The position numbers were made by a program, and so were the translations under genes. The notes beneath the pieces were generated by a model. It ran no database searches. It had not been told where the DNA came from and saw nothing but the letters and a program-made list of their open reading frames with translations. Source: Fructobacillus evanidus (GTDB lineage Bacteria > Bacillota > Bacilli > Lactobacillales > Lactobacillaceae). Taken from it: a stretch of DNA of 64,000 nucleotides. Shown piece after piece: positions 7,281 to 17,760 of the stretch. Position 1 is the first letter of the stretch. Every line of letters starts with the position of its first letter. The DNA is taken from NCBI RefSeq assembly GCF_963580165.1, contig NZ_CAUZLM010000006.1:31793-95792 (forward strand), given 5' to 3'.

Positions 7281-8333
7281 ATGTTCTTAGCATGGCATGA
7301 AATTAAAAAAGAAAAGTTGCGTTATGGATTGGTCGTAGCGGTTATCGCGATGATTGCCTACCTAATCTTTATTCTGAGTGCTTTGGCGCTCGGGTTGGCC
7401 AATGAAAATACGGCGGCGGTGAATAGCTGGCAGACGAAATCAGTGGTGCTGAGTAAAGATGCCAACGGTGACCTAAGTCAGTCCTTGCTGACGCGAGCCG
7501 ATGCTAATCGGGTTGGGGAAAAGCAGGCTGATTTACTCGCCTTAACCCCAGGTATCTTAAAACAGGGCAGCCTTCGTGACTCGGCAATGTTTGTTGGCCT
7601 GAGTAAAAATAGTCAGGTGACCCAAAGCATTTCACTGACAAAAGGCCACTTGTGGCAGTCAAAAAATGAGGTGGTCGTTTCTAGTAAGCTGGCCAATCAG
7701 GGGATAAAGCTAGGGCAGAAATTAACCCTAGGCCTACAAAGCCAACCCCTAACGGTGGTCGGCTTTGCCAAAAATGCAGAGTATAATATGGCGCCAATTG
7801 TTTATGGTGACCGGTCGCAGTGGGCGGCTATTAAGGGGACAACGAACCAATTCATTGGCTCTGGCTTTGTTAGTCGAGAAAAGCTAACCGTGCATGGTAG
7901 CAATTTACAGGTAGTAACGAAGGCGGCCTTGTTTGAGAAGATGCCTGGTTATAGTGCGCAAAATAAGACCTTTGTGCTGATGATTGCCTTTTTGATCCTG
8001 ATTTCCGTTGTGATTGTGGCCATCTTCCTCTACATTTTGACGGTGCAGAAGATGGAAAATTTTGCTGTTTTGCGGGCGCAGGGCATTCCGGTTAGCTATT
8101 TAGTGTTGAACACCTTGTCGCAAACCATTTTAATGATGGCCGTGGCGGTGGTGATTAGCATGGGCTTGGCTCTCGGCACGAGTGCCATTATGCCGGCAGC
8201 GGTGCCAATGTTCTTCAACTTCAGCTTGATTGGTCTGACAGGCTTGGCCCTGGTTGTCATGGGACTTTTGGGCGCTGTGATTCCGATGCGGCTGATTGCC
8301 AAAATTGACCCAGTAACAGTGATTGGAGGGTGA
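7281..8333 (+). CDS. hrtB: FtsX-type ABC permease, haem efflux (HrtB)
   Basis: I chose ATG 7281, which has AGGAGG at 7270-7275 and begins one base after the hrtR stop, over the longer frame from 7245. The result is 350 residues: an N-terminal membrane helix (about 16-38), a large extracellular domain (about 40-225), then three helices (about 236-257, 284-308, 318-340). This is the half-transporter layout of FtsX/MacB-like permeases such as HrtB. HrtBA pumps excess haem out of the membrane to avoid toxicity. The permease and ATPase genes are nearly contiguous (4 bases). Confidence 0.82.
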   Translation: MFLAWHEIKKEKLRYGLVVAVIAMIAYLIFILSALALGLANENTAAVNSWQTKSVVLSKDANGDLSQSLLTRADANRVGEKQADLLALTPGILKQGSLRDSAMFVGLSKNSQVTQSISLTKGHLWQSKNEVVVSSKLANQGIKLGQKLTLGLQSQPLTVVGFAKNAEYNMAPIVYGDRSQWAAIKGTTNQFIGSGFVSREKLTVHGSNLQVVTKAALFEKMPGYSAQNKTFVLMIAFLILISVVIVAIFLYILTVQKMENFAVLRAQGIPVSYLVLNTLSQTILMMAVAVVISMGLALGTSAIMPAAVPMFFNFSLIGLTGLALVVMGLLGAVIPMRLIAKIDPVTVIGG

Positions 8334-8337
8334 GCAC

Positions 8338-9012
8338 ATGGAAAGTTTAGTATTAAAACAAGTGAATAAGACCTTCGGTCATGGATTAAATCAGGTTCAG
8401 GCACTGCAGGATGTTGACTTTGTCGCCAACCGTGGTGAGCTCACATTAATTTTGGGACCATCCGGTTCAGGGAAAAGTACCTTGCTGACGATTTTGGGTG
8501 GCTTACAACGTCCAACTAATGGGTCAGTGCTGATTAACGATCAAGATATTAGTCGGTTAACCGGTAAAGAAGCTGACCGTTTCCGTCTTGATCATATTGG
8601 CTTTGTGCTCCAGTCCTATAATTTGGTACCTTACTTAACGGTAAAAGAACAATTCACTTTAGTGGATAAGGTTAAGAAGACACAGAATCTGACGCCAGCA
8701 GTGATGGAAGGCTATTTAAAGCGGCTGGGGATTACGCAACTGTTAGACAAGTATCCAGGTGAACTTTCAGGTGGGCAAACCCAGCGGGTGGCGATTGCTC
8801 GAGCCTTGTATACGGATCCTGATTTTATTTTGGCTGATGAACCAACAGCCGCATTGGATAGTGAGCGAGTGGCAGAAGTTGGGCAACTTTTTCAAGAAAT
8901 TGCTCGACGTGAAAATAAGGCCGTGGTTGTCGTTACACATGACCTGCGGTTAAAGGAAGATGCGGATCGAATCTATGAATTAGTTGACGGTAGCATAAGA
9001 GAAATAAATTAG
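8338..9012 (+). CDS. hrtA: ABC transporter ATPase, haem efflux (HrtA)
   Basis: 224 residues from ATG 8338, which follows GGAGGG inside the end of hrtB. Motifs: Walker A GPSGSGKST at 40-48, Q-loop F-V-L-Q-S-Y-N, signature ELSGGQTQRVAIARAL, Walker B ILADEPTAALD, and H-loop VVVTHD. This is the MacB/LolD-type ATPase class that pairs with FtsX-like permeases. It is the last gene of the operon and is followed by a terminator at 9103. It powers haem export with HrtB. Confidence 0.85.
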   Translation: MESLVLKQVNKTFGHGLNQVQALQDVDFVANRGELTLILGPSGSGKSTLLTILGGLQRPTNGSVLINDQDISRLTGKEADRFRLDHIGFVLQSYNLVPYLTVKEQFTLVDKVKKTQNLTPAVMEGYLKRLGITQLLDKYPGELSGGQTQRVAIARALYTDPDFILADEPTAALDSERVAEVGQLFQEIARRENKAVVVVTHDLRLKEDADRIYELVDGSIREIN

Positions 9013-9102
9013 AAATGTTTTTGTTGATTAATGAGTGATTTAGAAATAAAATCATTGATTCTAATTTGAAAAAGAAGTAAAAAAAGAAAATAATGGAAAA
9101 TT

Positions 9103-9135
9103 TCGAAGTTCTTTAATGGAACTTCGTTTTTTTTA
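9103..9135 (+). terminator. Terminator after the haem operon
   Basis: CGAAGTTC and GAACTTCG pair exactly around TTTAATG and are followed by a run of eight T. Confidence 0.88.
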
Positions 9136-9285
9136 TTTCTATAGAAAAGAATCATGCTAATCCTTGTTCAAATTTATTAAAGATCAATTTTTGATTTTAA
9201 AAGAAAACGTTTTTAATTATTTTTCTTCTTTAATGAGCTTTAAAAAATGTCATAAATTTTCCTATTAGAAAAGAATTAGAATCAT

Positions 9286-9600
9286 TTGATATAAAAGAAA
9301 TGTTTGTGATAATATAAGGGCACAAAAACAATATAAGCGCGCTGTATGTTTGTTTTGTTTTCTGTGAATTTCAACACTTATCGTATATTGCAGGCGAGAG
9401 TTAAATTAGAAAGGAAGCGGAAACTTATTAATCAAATTTCAATCCGTTTTGAAGGCTGCCTTAGCTTAATTTAGGACGCTTTTTAGAAGCTTTAAAATTT
9501 GTTCTAGCATAAATTGCCAACAATATGACCGGTGCTGATACTTACTAATTTTCAATTCCGATGTTTTCCATCAAATTTAAGGGTAGAAAGGTCAGTGTTT
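9286..9600 (+). promoter_or_regulatory. Promoter and long leader of the giant surface-protein gene
   Basis: TTGATA at 9286-9291 and TAATAT at 9310-9315 (18-base spacer) form a plausible sigma-A promoter. About 280 bases of untranslated leader follow before ATG 9601. The second surface-protein gene also has a leader of comparable length (about 290 bases). I recognise no riboswitch in it. The rest of 9136-9285 is AT-rich and shows nothing further. Confidence 0.5.
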
Positions 9601-12600
9601 ATGTTATATAACAAGAGAACTCTTCAAAAAGTAGAAGATAAAAAAATCATGCGAAAGGTAAAGAGCCAATGGGTTGTCGTCTCATTGGCTAGTTTTGGTT
9701 TGTTAGCAGGTGTCACGGCCGTCCAACGAGTTTCGGCTGATACAACGACTGCAACCACAACGCAACCTGCCGCAACAACCTCGCAAACCGCAGGCACTTC
9801 GTCTAGTGGCAGCTCGACTGCTTCCACAAGCGCATCGACAAGCTCCTCGACCAGTGCGTCCTTAAGTGTGTCGACGAGTACATCTTTGAGTGCTTCAACA
9901 AGCGTATCTGTGAGCGCATCTGCAAGCACTTCTACAAGTGTGTCCGCATCGGCAGCTGGTAAGTCCGGTTCAAATTCTGCTAATGTCGGGACTTCAACCA
10001 GCAATTCTGGTACGAGTGCAGCGAGCGCTGGTGCGACAAATACAACGAGTGCTTCTGGGTCAGCAGTAAGTAACTCAGCTACGTCAGCAGATAATACTGA
10101 TGCGGATACCACGAATGTGACAACAGCTAACTTGTTAGGGGATAATGCTGCGGTTAATTTGGGTGCTAGTGAGGTTGCTGATTCATCAGCGTCGACTTCA
10201 GAGTCTGAGACACCTGCTGAACAAGCCGCAGCTCAACAGGGGATGGAAGATGCCTTTCAGGGGAAAGCTAATGCTTCTTCTGAATTGGGTCAGGCGGTAG
10301 ACTATTACAACGCTGCCTATAGTGGTGCCCAGGCTGCAGTGACGGCTTACAATTCTGCTACTAAAGGTCAGGGAACTGGAACGCAAGATTATACCTTCTA
10401 TGGTAATACCGCTTCAAAGAAGAACGACGACGGTACCACTCACGATACAACAGGAATTGACAAAAGTGGAACGCCACAAGCATATGGCAGTGCTGATGAT
10501 GTTAATCAAGGTGGGGCGGATAATCCAGCAGAAGCTTCTGCTAGTGCTAGCAAGTATGAAACTGCTTTAAATACTAAGTTGGATGCTCAAACAAACGTCT
10601 CTGTCCAAACAACCACTTCTAATTCAACTACTAACAATATTAGTATTCCGACGAGCCAGACAGCATCAATAGCTAATGCTCGTACTAGCTACCAAAGCGA
10701 TACCAATCTGGGCGCCAGTTTTGATGCTGGTGTGGCCTATGCATTAGGTCAGTTGGGTCAGGAAGACGCTGAAAGTGGTAAGTGGCAGGGTGTTTACTCT
10801 GGATCCAACGGTGGAACGAAGGATCAGTATCTTGCCACCGCCACTAACGACACAAGTAATCCCTATGACCAGGCCTATCGTGGCGCTTTGGCTGCGATGA
10901 ATTCATACTTTGATGGTAATGATAACTACAAGGGCAATACGGCTGTTTCTGTTTCCTTAACAGCCAATACTTACTTTGACCAGGGATTCAATGATGTTGT
11001 CAATCAGGCTAAAAATGGGATTGCCTATGTCCAAAACGGAAGTCAATTTGCGTCTGTCTTGACTGGATCAACAGATCCCACACATAGTGGTAATGTCGCC
11101 TCGGGTATTAATACTATTCGTTTGGCAAACGATGTTAATTTGACCAATTCTGCCTTAGGAGAAACGCAACGTACTGAAACAGCTAATACGTCATCTTTTA
11201 CGATTGATGGTCAAAATCATTTGATGGATTTTGGTGGACTAAATTATACAGTTAACTCTGCTAGTGATCTCTACCTCCAAAATTTTCAAACGATTTATGG
11301 ATCTAGCGATTACGGACCATTTGCGGCAGGAAGTGGAGCGGTTCATTTTGGAAACCTGAACTACGTTGGTCCACAGCTATTGTCTGCATATGGAAATGAT
11401 GTATATTTCTTTGGTAATGTTAACGTTATTTCGCCAGATAATACTTCGAATACCTACACATCGCCCTTCCATACGGGTGTTTCGATGGATGGTAGCGGTG
11501 TTCAGGAAAACTTGGAAGTTAACAACTTTATCTTGCAGGCTGGCGCCCATTATTTCGGGACAACCTCACCTGTTGGTGGTGGTAACAATATCATTGCTAA
11601 GGGGAATTTCACGGTTGACACGGGCGCTAAAATGACACTTGTATCACGAGGTCAGACCCCTGAAGATTCACAAGATGATTCTGCTTTTGGAATTATCTTG
11701 GACACTAGTGGTGCTTCTCTGAACATTAAAAAGGATGCTACTGTTAACATTATTCCTGGCCACTATAGTGGGAGCGCAACCGTTATTGGTGGTGGCATTC
11801 TGGCCACTGGGTCTGATTCAATTAATATCGATGGCGGGACCTTAAATTATGAAGGAGAAAATGGGGTCTCAGGTAATTATAATGAGCCAATTGACATGTA
11901 TAGCTCGGGTAACTCCATTAACGTTATTAACGGTGGATTATTGCAGGCTTTACTTGACTCTATGCCAACTCAGAATGCAACCGATCACAACGGAACTTCC
12001 TACTATGGTATTGTTTCAAACCCTCATAACGGGACTTTTAATGTCGGTTCAAAGGGGAGCTTGAAGATTGGTTATACCAATTCGGATTGGAACAATAGTG
12101 TTCCTTACTTTGGTGATAACTTTAATATTAACTCGGTAGGTGGGACGCATGTGATTATGATTAAGCCCACTAACGCACAAGCTTTTCAAACTGATGCAGG
12201 AACTGATGATGATGCACTTGGTGGTTCTATTAACGCTTATACAGTTGCTATTACACAATCTAACGGAACCAAACAGTATCTGTACTACTTTAACCTGCCA
12301 TCAGGGTCTACGACCTATACTGGAACTGATTTGAATGGGGATTCTGTCACTGGGAAAATATCAGGTAATACTTTAGATATTGCAAACGTGCCGGCTGTTC
12401 AAGTTGTTGGTCCATTGACCACAGCACCAAGTTCTACTAGTGGAATGACTACGGTTACGGGCTTTGTTAAATTAACGAATTATGAAGATATGGACAACAG
12501 CAAGTATCCTCTTTACGTTAGCGTGGCCACCGGAACGAACGCTGGAACGAATGGAACATCATTTGATCAGTTAAATCAAATTACCGGGGACAATTTGAAG

Positions 12601-15600
12601 GATGGTTATTCGTCTGCTGACCCTTATACCTACACAACCTCAGTCTCAACACAAGGTTATGCTGGTGGCCTTTTGAAGGTTGTTTATGATATTCCGACCG
12701 CAGATGCGAAAAATTATATTGGTATGCGATTCCATTATGGTATTAACTCTGTTAGTACGATTCTAAATGTGACCGGTTCTTCGTACACTACCACTGTCGA
12801 AGGATTTACACCAGATTCAAGTCATCCTGGTAAAGTGGTTCAAGACACCACCCATGGTGACATGGTAGTCGCCAATGGATCAACAGGCAATGTTGAAAAC
12901 GGTATCCAAGATGGTATTACCGATGCCGAGAACAACAATAGCGCTAAAAAGGCAGGTGAGCCGTTTGATACCCAGACAAACGATGATTATATATCCGGAT
13001 ATAAGAGTGCCCAAGCGGGTTACAAGGCCTATTCAAATCAGACTGCTAACCAAGATTACACCCAGACTGATGCCTACAAGAATGCAAGCAATCCAGACGC
13101 CTTTACCCAAGGTTACAATGCTGCCGCTTATGATGCCGGATTGCATGATGCAAAGTTAGGCCAAACTAATTCGAAAGATTCAAATTATACGCAAGCTCAA
13201 ACTGAATATAATACGGTATACACGGCTGCACTGGACAATCCGAATGAAACCTTATCTAATATTCTGTCTAGTGCTACTATTCCTGTGGATGCAAATCTCA
13301 AGAATACAACCCCAACTCCAGCAGAGAATCAAGCGTTTACGGATGCTCAAGGTGTGGCAGCCTTCGTTAAAGATGAACAGGCCGGCAATATTTCCGGTAC
13401 CACTTATGGTCCAAACTTTAATGCTTTGACTACTAATGATCAAAAGGTTGCTTACGAAGCCGCATTAACCGGCTATAACCAGGCCATGACGGTTAGTCCG
13501 ACATCTGACGACCCCGATGGTAATGCTACCAAGGCTGAAATTGCCGGCTTTGAATATGGTCAATCATTAATTAATGGTGGTTTGTCAACGGGCACTGTTG
13601 CTCCAACGGCTGCTGCTAGCCACATGAATAATGTGAATGTTGCTCAGATTGGGTACAATACTGCCAACCAGGCGGTTACAGCAGCTAAGGGAAACGGTTC
13701 CTCTAGCACCGAAGCACAGACTGCAAATGCACAATCATTGCCAGCCGATAGTGGTACAACAGATGCTACCTTCGATCGCTACGTTAAGTATGGTGCTTAT
13801 GCTGCATTGAAGGTTAATTCAGATACTGGCTTAAACCAATATGAAGAAGTTGGTTATTCAAAGGTGATTACCGCTTCAGCTTATCAAGATGGTTTGAACG
13901 CCTATAAGAATAAGCAGAGTGCAACCCCAACGGGTACTGATGCTGAATCAAATGCTGGTCAAACTTCCTTTGCACAGGGTTATAGCGATGGTCAAAAGGC
14001 CGCAGCAGCGGGTATTCAAAACTTTAAGAATGGTACTGCCCAACCTACTGGTACCGATACGATTTCTTATATCACAAGCCAAGCACAAGCTAGTGCCCAG
14101 CAAGGATTTGCTGATGGGGATGCTGGTAAATCAGCTCCATCAACGGATACATCTTATGATTCAGCCTATACGACCGGCTATAATGCTGGTCAGTCAACCA
14201 AGTTAGCAACTGACGATGCTAAGAATGGAACAGACCAATCAAAGTCTGCCAATGATTCTGCAGCTTATAGCGATGCGAAGGGTGCTTATGCGGATGGCGC
14301 TTCGGCTTACAAATCAGGCAATACTCAATCATCAAAATCAGCTGACCCGGTATACCAAGCAGCCTATAATCAGGCGTTGGCAGATATTACTAATGCCCGG
14401 ACCCAAGCAATCCAGGATGCGGATGGTAATCATGGCCAAGCTAAGAGTTCAAGCACAAGCTACTCAGCAAATCAAGATGCAGAATCAGTCGCTGAAAAGG
14501 CCTATACCGATGCCCAAACTGCTTATTCTGAAGCTATTGTCGGTGCTGCGACACCTACAAACCCAAATGATGCCCAGGCAAGCGGAGCAGCAGCGGGTGC
14601 TAATGATAAAGCTTACATTGACGCAACGGTTGCTAACCAAACGACAACTGCGACGGTTTCTTCTACTAAGTCCGGTATTGTGACGACTCAAATCGGCGCA
14701 GCACAAGCTGCCTTTACAGCTAACCCAGATGCTCTTGACACCTTGAATAGCACAGACCCATTGGCCAACTATGCTTACAAGGCTGAAATGGATTCTTTGA
14801 AGGCTCAGTATGCAAAGGGAATCAACGATGCAGCGACCGGAAAAAATCCAGATGCAACAGCCAGTGATGCTGAAAAGAAGGGTGCTAGTGATTATGCAGC
14901 TGGATTAAATGCGGCAGTCAATGGACCAGCCATTACTAACCCAACAACTGGTAATAAGGACGGTGAGGCAGCCGCCAATTCGTATAATGCAGGTTATAAC
15001 GATGCCAAGGCCGGCACGCCAAATGATAGTAATTCAGGCGACCCAGTGAAGAAGTCAGCATATGAAGGTGCTAGTGAAGCCTTCACAGACGTTGCGAATG
15101 GGACTACCAGGAGCACTGATTCAATGGATCCAGTGCAGAAGGTTGCTTACGAGCAGGCTTTGAAGGAAGCACAAGCTGATGCAGCGCAAGGTGCTCAGGA
15201 TTTTGTCAACGGTAAGGACAGTCCAAATGCAAGTACGGTGAGTGGTGCAGCAGCAGCCGAAGGATATAAACAAGCTCAGTCTGGATATAGTGATGGTCAG
15301 AGCGGTAAGTCATCACAATCAGATGATCCAAACTACACGACTGGTTATAACGCCGGTAAGAGTGAGACGAGCGGTTATAATGACCAAACTGCGCCAACGA
15401 ATGCAACGCCAACGGAGCAGCAAGCCTATGATGGAGCGAAGGCCGGAGCCGCTGATGGCATTGCAGGTAAGAAGCAAGCCGATAATTCAGCCCAGTCAAA
15501 AGCTTATCAAGATGCTTATACCAAGGCCTATCAGGATGCCCAAACTGGCTATCCAGCTGGTTATGCGGCTGGTCAAGGCGGCGGCACGCCAGCTGAACCT

Positions 15601-17760
15601 AATAACCCATCTTATATGGCGGGTTACCATGCAGGTCAAGCAGCTAAGCAAGCGACGACAGATGCCTATAATGGTGTCAACAATCCAAGCGGTGTGACGG
15701 ATCAAACTACTTATAAGGATGTCCAAGATGGTTATCATGATGGGGTTATTGCTACGGGCAAGACGTTGAACAACACGCCAGATGCTACGACCGGTGATGC
15801 GCCATACAAGACTGCTTATCACCAAGGTATTGTGGATACAAACGCAGCTCGAGCCAAGGCCATGCAGGCTGCAGACGCTAACTATGGCCAAGCTAATAGT
15901 GCAGGTACAACCTATTCAGCAAATAAAGATGTGGAAACAATCGCTGAACAGGCCTACACGGATGCGCAAAATGCTTATAACGCCACTATGATCAACAGTG
16001 TGCCAACGAGTCCAAATGATGCTCAACAAAGTGGTATTACCGCTGCTCAAACTGATCAAAGTTACGTGCAAGCCACAGTTGCCAACCCAAGTCAGACAAG
16101 TACGACGGTTTCAGCTACTAAGACGACGGCGGTTAACAATGGAATCACCAAAGCCCAAGCAGATTTCAAGGCTAACCCAGACGCTAGTGATAGCTTGAGT
16201 GGTAGTGACGCCTTGACAACCTATGCTTATAAGGTCGAAATGGATTCTTTGCATGCCCAGTATAATACTGGAAAGCAAGAGGCAGCTGCCGGTAATAGCC
16301 CAGCAACCACTGCCAGTGATGCTGAAAAGCAGGGAGCTATTGACTATACGAACGGATTAAACGCTGCGGTTAATAACGATACCCAAAGCATTGCCAACCC
16401 AACCAGTGGTAATAAGGCTGGTGAAGCAGCCATCGATTCGTTTAATAAGGGTTATCAAGATGCCGTGGATGGAAAGGATGACAGTACTTTAACTGATCCA
16501 GTCCAAAAGGCTGCCCAAGCAGCCGCCAGTGAAGGCTTCGCGGATGTGACAAGTGGTAACGTCAAGAACGCTACCGAAATTGCCACGATGAATCCAGTGG
16601 CTCAAGTTGCCTATCAAAAGGCGGTCAAAGAAGCTCAGGCAGATGCAGCGCAGGGAGCACAAACTTATTTGAGCGGTGGTAGCCGTCCAGCTGACAATAC
16701 CGTGGCTGGTAAGGCTGAGGCCTCTGGATATGATAAGGCTCAGCAAGGTTACACCGATGAGCAGAGTAACAAGACCCAAGCATCATCTGATCCAAGTTAC
16801 ACGACTGGTTATAACGCAGGTAAGAGTGAGCAAAGTGGTTATAATGATAAGACCCAACCAGCATCGACTGCATCCCAATCAGAACAGGATGCTTATAATG
16901 GTGCACAGGCCGGTTCTAAGGATGCCATTGCCGGTAACACGAAGAATCAGAATACCGGTAAGTCTCAAGCCTATAAAGACGGCTACAATCAAGGTTATGA
17001 CGATGCAACGGGTGGCTATACAGCCGGTTATAATGCGGGACAAAATGGTACCAAGCCAAATGCCACGCAAACGGCAGATCCATCTTACATGAAGGGTTAC
17101 AACGCCGGTCAGGCAGCAAAGCAAGCTATCGCTGATGACCAAAATGGTCAAAGCAATGCAAGTGGTGTGACGGATCAAACAACTTATGACGATGCGCAAA
17201 AGGGCTATCATGATGGCGTTATTGCCACAGGCAAGACTGGTGTCAACACACCAGATGCTACGGCAGCCAATGGCGATCAACCATACCAGGCTGGCTATAA
17301 CCAAGCTATCACGGATACAAATAAAGCCCGTGCAGCCGCTTACCAGGATGCAGACGATAATCACGGTCAAGCAATTGATTCGAATAAGAAATATTCTCCT
17401 AATAGTGATATTCAAACAGTAGCGCAACAGGCTTATAACGACGCTCAAACTGCTTATTCTGAAGCTATCTCCGGTGCTACAACACCAACGAATCCAAATG
17501 ATGCCCAGGCAAGTGGAGTAGCAGCAGGTACTAATGATAAGAGTTACGTTGATGCAACAGTGGCTAACCAAACACCAAGTGCAACGGTTTCATCTGCTAA
17601 GTCAACAATTGTTTCAGCTCAGATCACAGCAGCTCAAACTGCCTTCAATAAGGACCCCGATGCTCCTGACAGTTTGAATAGCACTGATCCATTAGCCAAC
17701 TATGCTTATAAGGCTGAAATGGATTCTTTGCAGTCCCGGTATAGTACTGGAAAGCAATAG
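9601..17760 (+). CDS. N-terminal portion of giant surface adhesin (2,719 residues)
   Basis: Residues 1-46 are a long signal peptide with a KxYKxGKxW-like region (R-K-V-K-S-Q-W-V-V-V-S-L-A-S-F-G-L-L-A-G), probably cut after V-S-A. Residues about 60-125 are Ser/Thr/Ala repeats, a likely glycosylated stalk. Residues about 440-1075 resemble the pectate-lyase-like adhesive domain of lactobacillus surface proteins (F-T-I-D-G-Q-N-H-L-M-D, later N-F-T-V-D-T-G-A-K-M-T-L). From about 1095 the sequence becomes Gly-Tyr/Ala-rich repeats (G-Y-N-A-G, A-Y-x-D-A) that grow into super-repeats of about 490 residues. The frame ends at TAG 17758-17760, lacking the wall anchor. The role, adhesion or aggregation, is inferred from the domains. 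Confidence 0.85.
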   Translation: MLYNKRTLQKVEDKKIMRKVKSQWVVVSLASFGLLAGVTAVQRVSADTTTATTTQPAATTSQTAGTSSSGSSTASTSASTSSSTSASLSVSTSTSLSASTSVSVSASASTSTSVSASAAGKSGSNSANVGTSTSNSGTSAASAGATNTTSASGSAVSNSATSADNTDADTTNVTTANLLGDNAAVNLGASEVADSSASTSESETPAEQAAAQQGMEDAFQGKANASSELGQAVDYYNAAYSGAQAAVTAYNSATKGQGTGTQDYTFYGNTASKKNDDGTTHDTTGIDKSGTPQAYGSADDVNQGGADNPAEASASASKYETALNTKLDAQTNVSVQTTTSNSTTNNISIPTSQTASIANARTSYQSDTNLGASFDAGVAYALGQLGQEDAESGKWQGVYSGSNGGTKDQYLATATNDTSNPYDQAYRGALAAMNSYFDGNDNYKGNTAVSVSLTANTYFDQGFNDVVNQAKNGIAYVQNGSQFASVLTGSTDPTHSGNVASGINTIRLANDVNLTNSALGETQRTETANTSSFTIDGQNHLMDFGGLNYTVNSASDLYLQNFQTIYGSSDYGPFAAGSGAVHFGNLNYVGPQLLSAYGNDVYFFGNVNVISPDNTSNTYTSPFHTGVSMDGSGVQENLEVNNFILQAGAHYFGTTSPVGGGNNIIAKGNFTVDTGAKMTLVSRGQTPEDSQDDSAFGIILDTSGASLNIKKDATVNIIPGHYSGSATVIGGGILATGSDSINIDGGTLNYEGENGVSGNYNEPIDMYSSGNSINVINGGLLQALLDSMPTQNATDHNGTSYYGIVSNPHNGTFNVGSKGSLKIGYTNSDWNNSVPYFGDNFNINSVGGTHVIMIKPTNAQAFQTDAGTDDDALGGSINAYTVAITQSNGTKQYLYYFNLPSGSTTYTGTDLNGDSVTGKISGNTLDIANVPAVQVVGPLTTAPSSTSGMTTVTGFVKLTNYEDMDNSKYPLYVSVATGTNAGTNGTSFDQLNQITGDNLKDGYSSADPYTYTTSVSTQGYAGGLLKVVYDIPTADAKNYIGMRFHYGINSVSTILNVTGSSYTTTVEGFTPDSSHPGKVVQDTTHGDMVVANGSTGNVENGIQDGITDAENNNSAKKAGEPFDTQTNDDYISGYKSAQAGYKAYSNQTANQDYTQTDAYKNASNPDAFTQGYNAAAYDAGLHDAKLGQTNSKDSNYTQAQTEYNTVYTAALDNPNETLSNILSSATIPVDANLKNTTPTPAENQAFTDAQGVAAFVKDEQAGNISGTTYGPNFNALTTNDQKVAYEAALTGYNQAMTVSPTSDDPDGNATKAEIAGFEYGQSLINGGLSTGTVAPTAAASHMNNVNVAQIGYNTANQAVTAAKGNGSSSTEAQTANAQSLPADSGTTDATFDRYVKYGAYAALKVNSDTGLNQYEEVGYSKVITASAYQDGLNAYKNKQSATPTGTDAESNAGQTSFAQGYSDGQKAAAAGIQNFKNGTAQPTGTDTISYITSQAQASAQQGFADGDAGKSAPSTDTSYDSAYTTGYNAGQSTKLATDDAKNGTDQSKSANDSAAYSDAKGAYADGASAYKSGNTQSSKSADPVYQAAYNQALADITNARTQAIQDADGNHGQAKSSSTSYSANQDAESVAEKAYTDAQTAYSEAIVGAATPTNPNDAQASGAAAGANDKAYIDATVANQTTTATVSSTKSGIVTTQIGAAQAAFTANPDALDTLNSTDPLANYAYKAEMDSLKAQYAKGINDAATGKNPDATASDAEKKGASDYAAGLNAAVNGPAITNPTTGNKDGEAAANSYNAGYNDAKAGTPNDSNSGDPVKKSAYEGASEAFTDVANGTTRSTDSMDPVQKVAYEQALKEAQADAAQGAQDFVNGKDSPNASTVSGAAAAEGYKQAQSGYSDGQSGKSSQSDDPNYTTGYNAGKSETSGYNDQTAPTNATPTEQQAYDGAKAGAADGIAGKKQADNSAQSKAYQDAYTKAYQDAQTGYPAGYAAGQGGGTPAEPNNPSYMAGYHAGQAAKQATTDAYNGVNNPSGVTDQTTYKDVQDGYHDGVIATGKTLNNTPDATTGDAPYKTAYHQGIVDTNAARAKAMQAADANYGQANSAGTTYSANKDVETIAEQAYTDAQNAYNATMINSVPTSPNDAQQSGITAAQTDQSYVQATVANPSQTSTTVSATKTTAVNNGITKAQADFKANPDASDSLSGSDALTTYAYKVEMDSLHAQYNTGKQEAAAGNSPATTASDAEKQGAIDYTNGLNAAVNNDTQSIANPTSGNKAGEAAIDSFNKGYQDAVDGKDDSTLTDPVQKAAQAAASEGFADVTSGNVKNATEIATMNPVAQVAYQKAVKEAQADAAQGAQTYLSGGSRPADNTVAGKAEASGYDKAQQGYTDEQSNKTQASSDPSYTTGYNAGKSEQSGYNDKTQPASTASQSEQDAYNGAQAGSKDAIAGNTKNQNTGKSQAYKDGYNQGYDDATGGYTAGYNAGQNGTKPNATQTADPSYMKGYNAGQAAKQAIADDQNGQSNASGVTDQTTYDDAQKGYHDGVIATGKTGVNTPDATAANGDQPYQAGYNQAITDTNKARAAAYQDADDNHGQAIDSNKKYSPNSDIQTVAQQAYNDAQTAYSEAISGATTPTNPNDAQASGVAAGTNDKSYVDATVANQTPSATVSSAKSTIVSAQITAAQTAFNKDPDAPDSLNSTDPLANYAYKAEMDSLQSRYSTGKQ

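Noticed and set aside
9624..10112. Long minus-strand frame opposite the serine-rich stalk
   Set aside because: A shadow of the biased Ser/Thr/Ala codons; many similar antisense frames occur throughout both giant genes.
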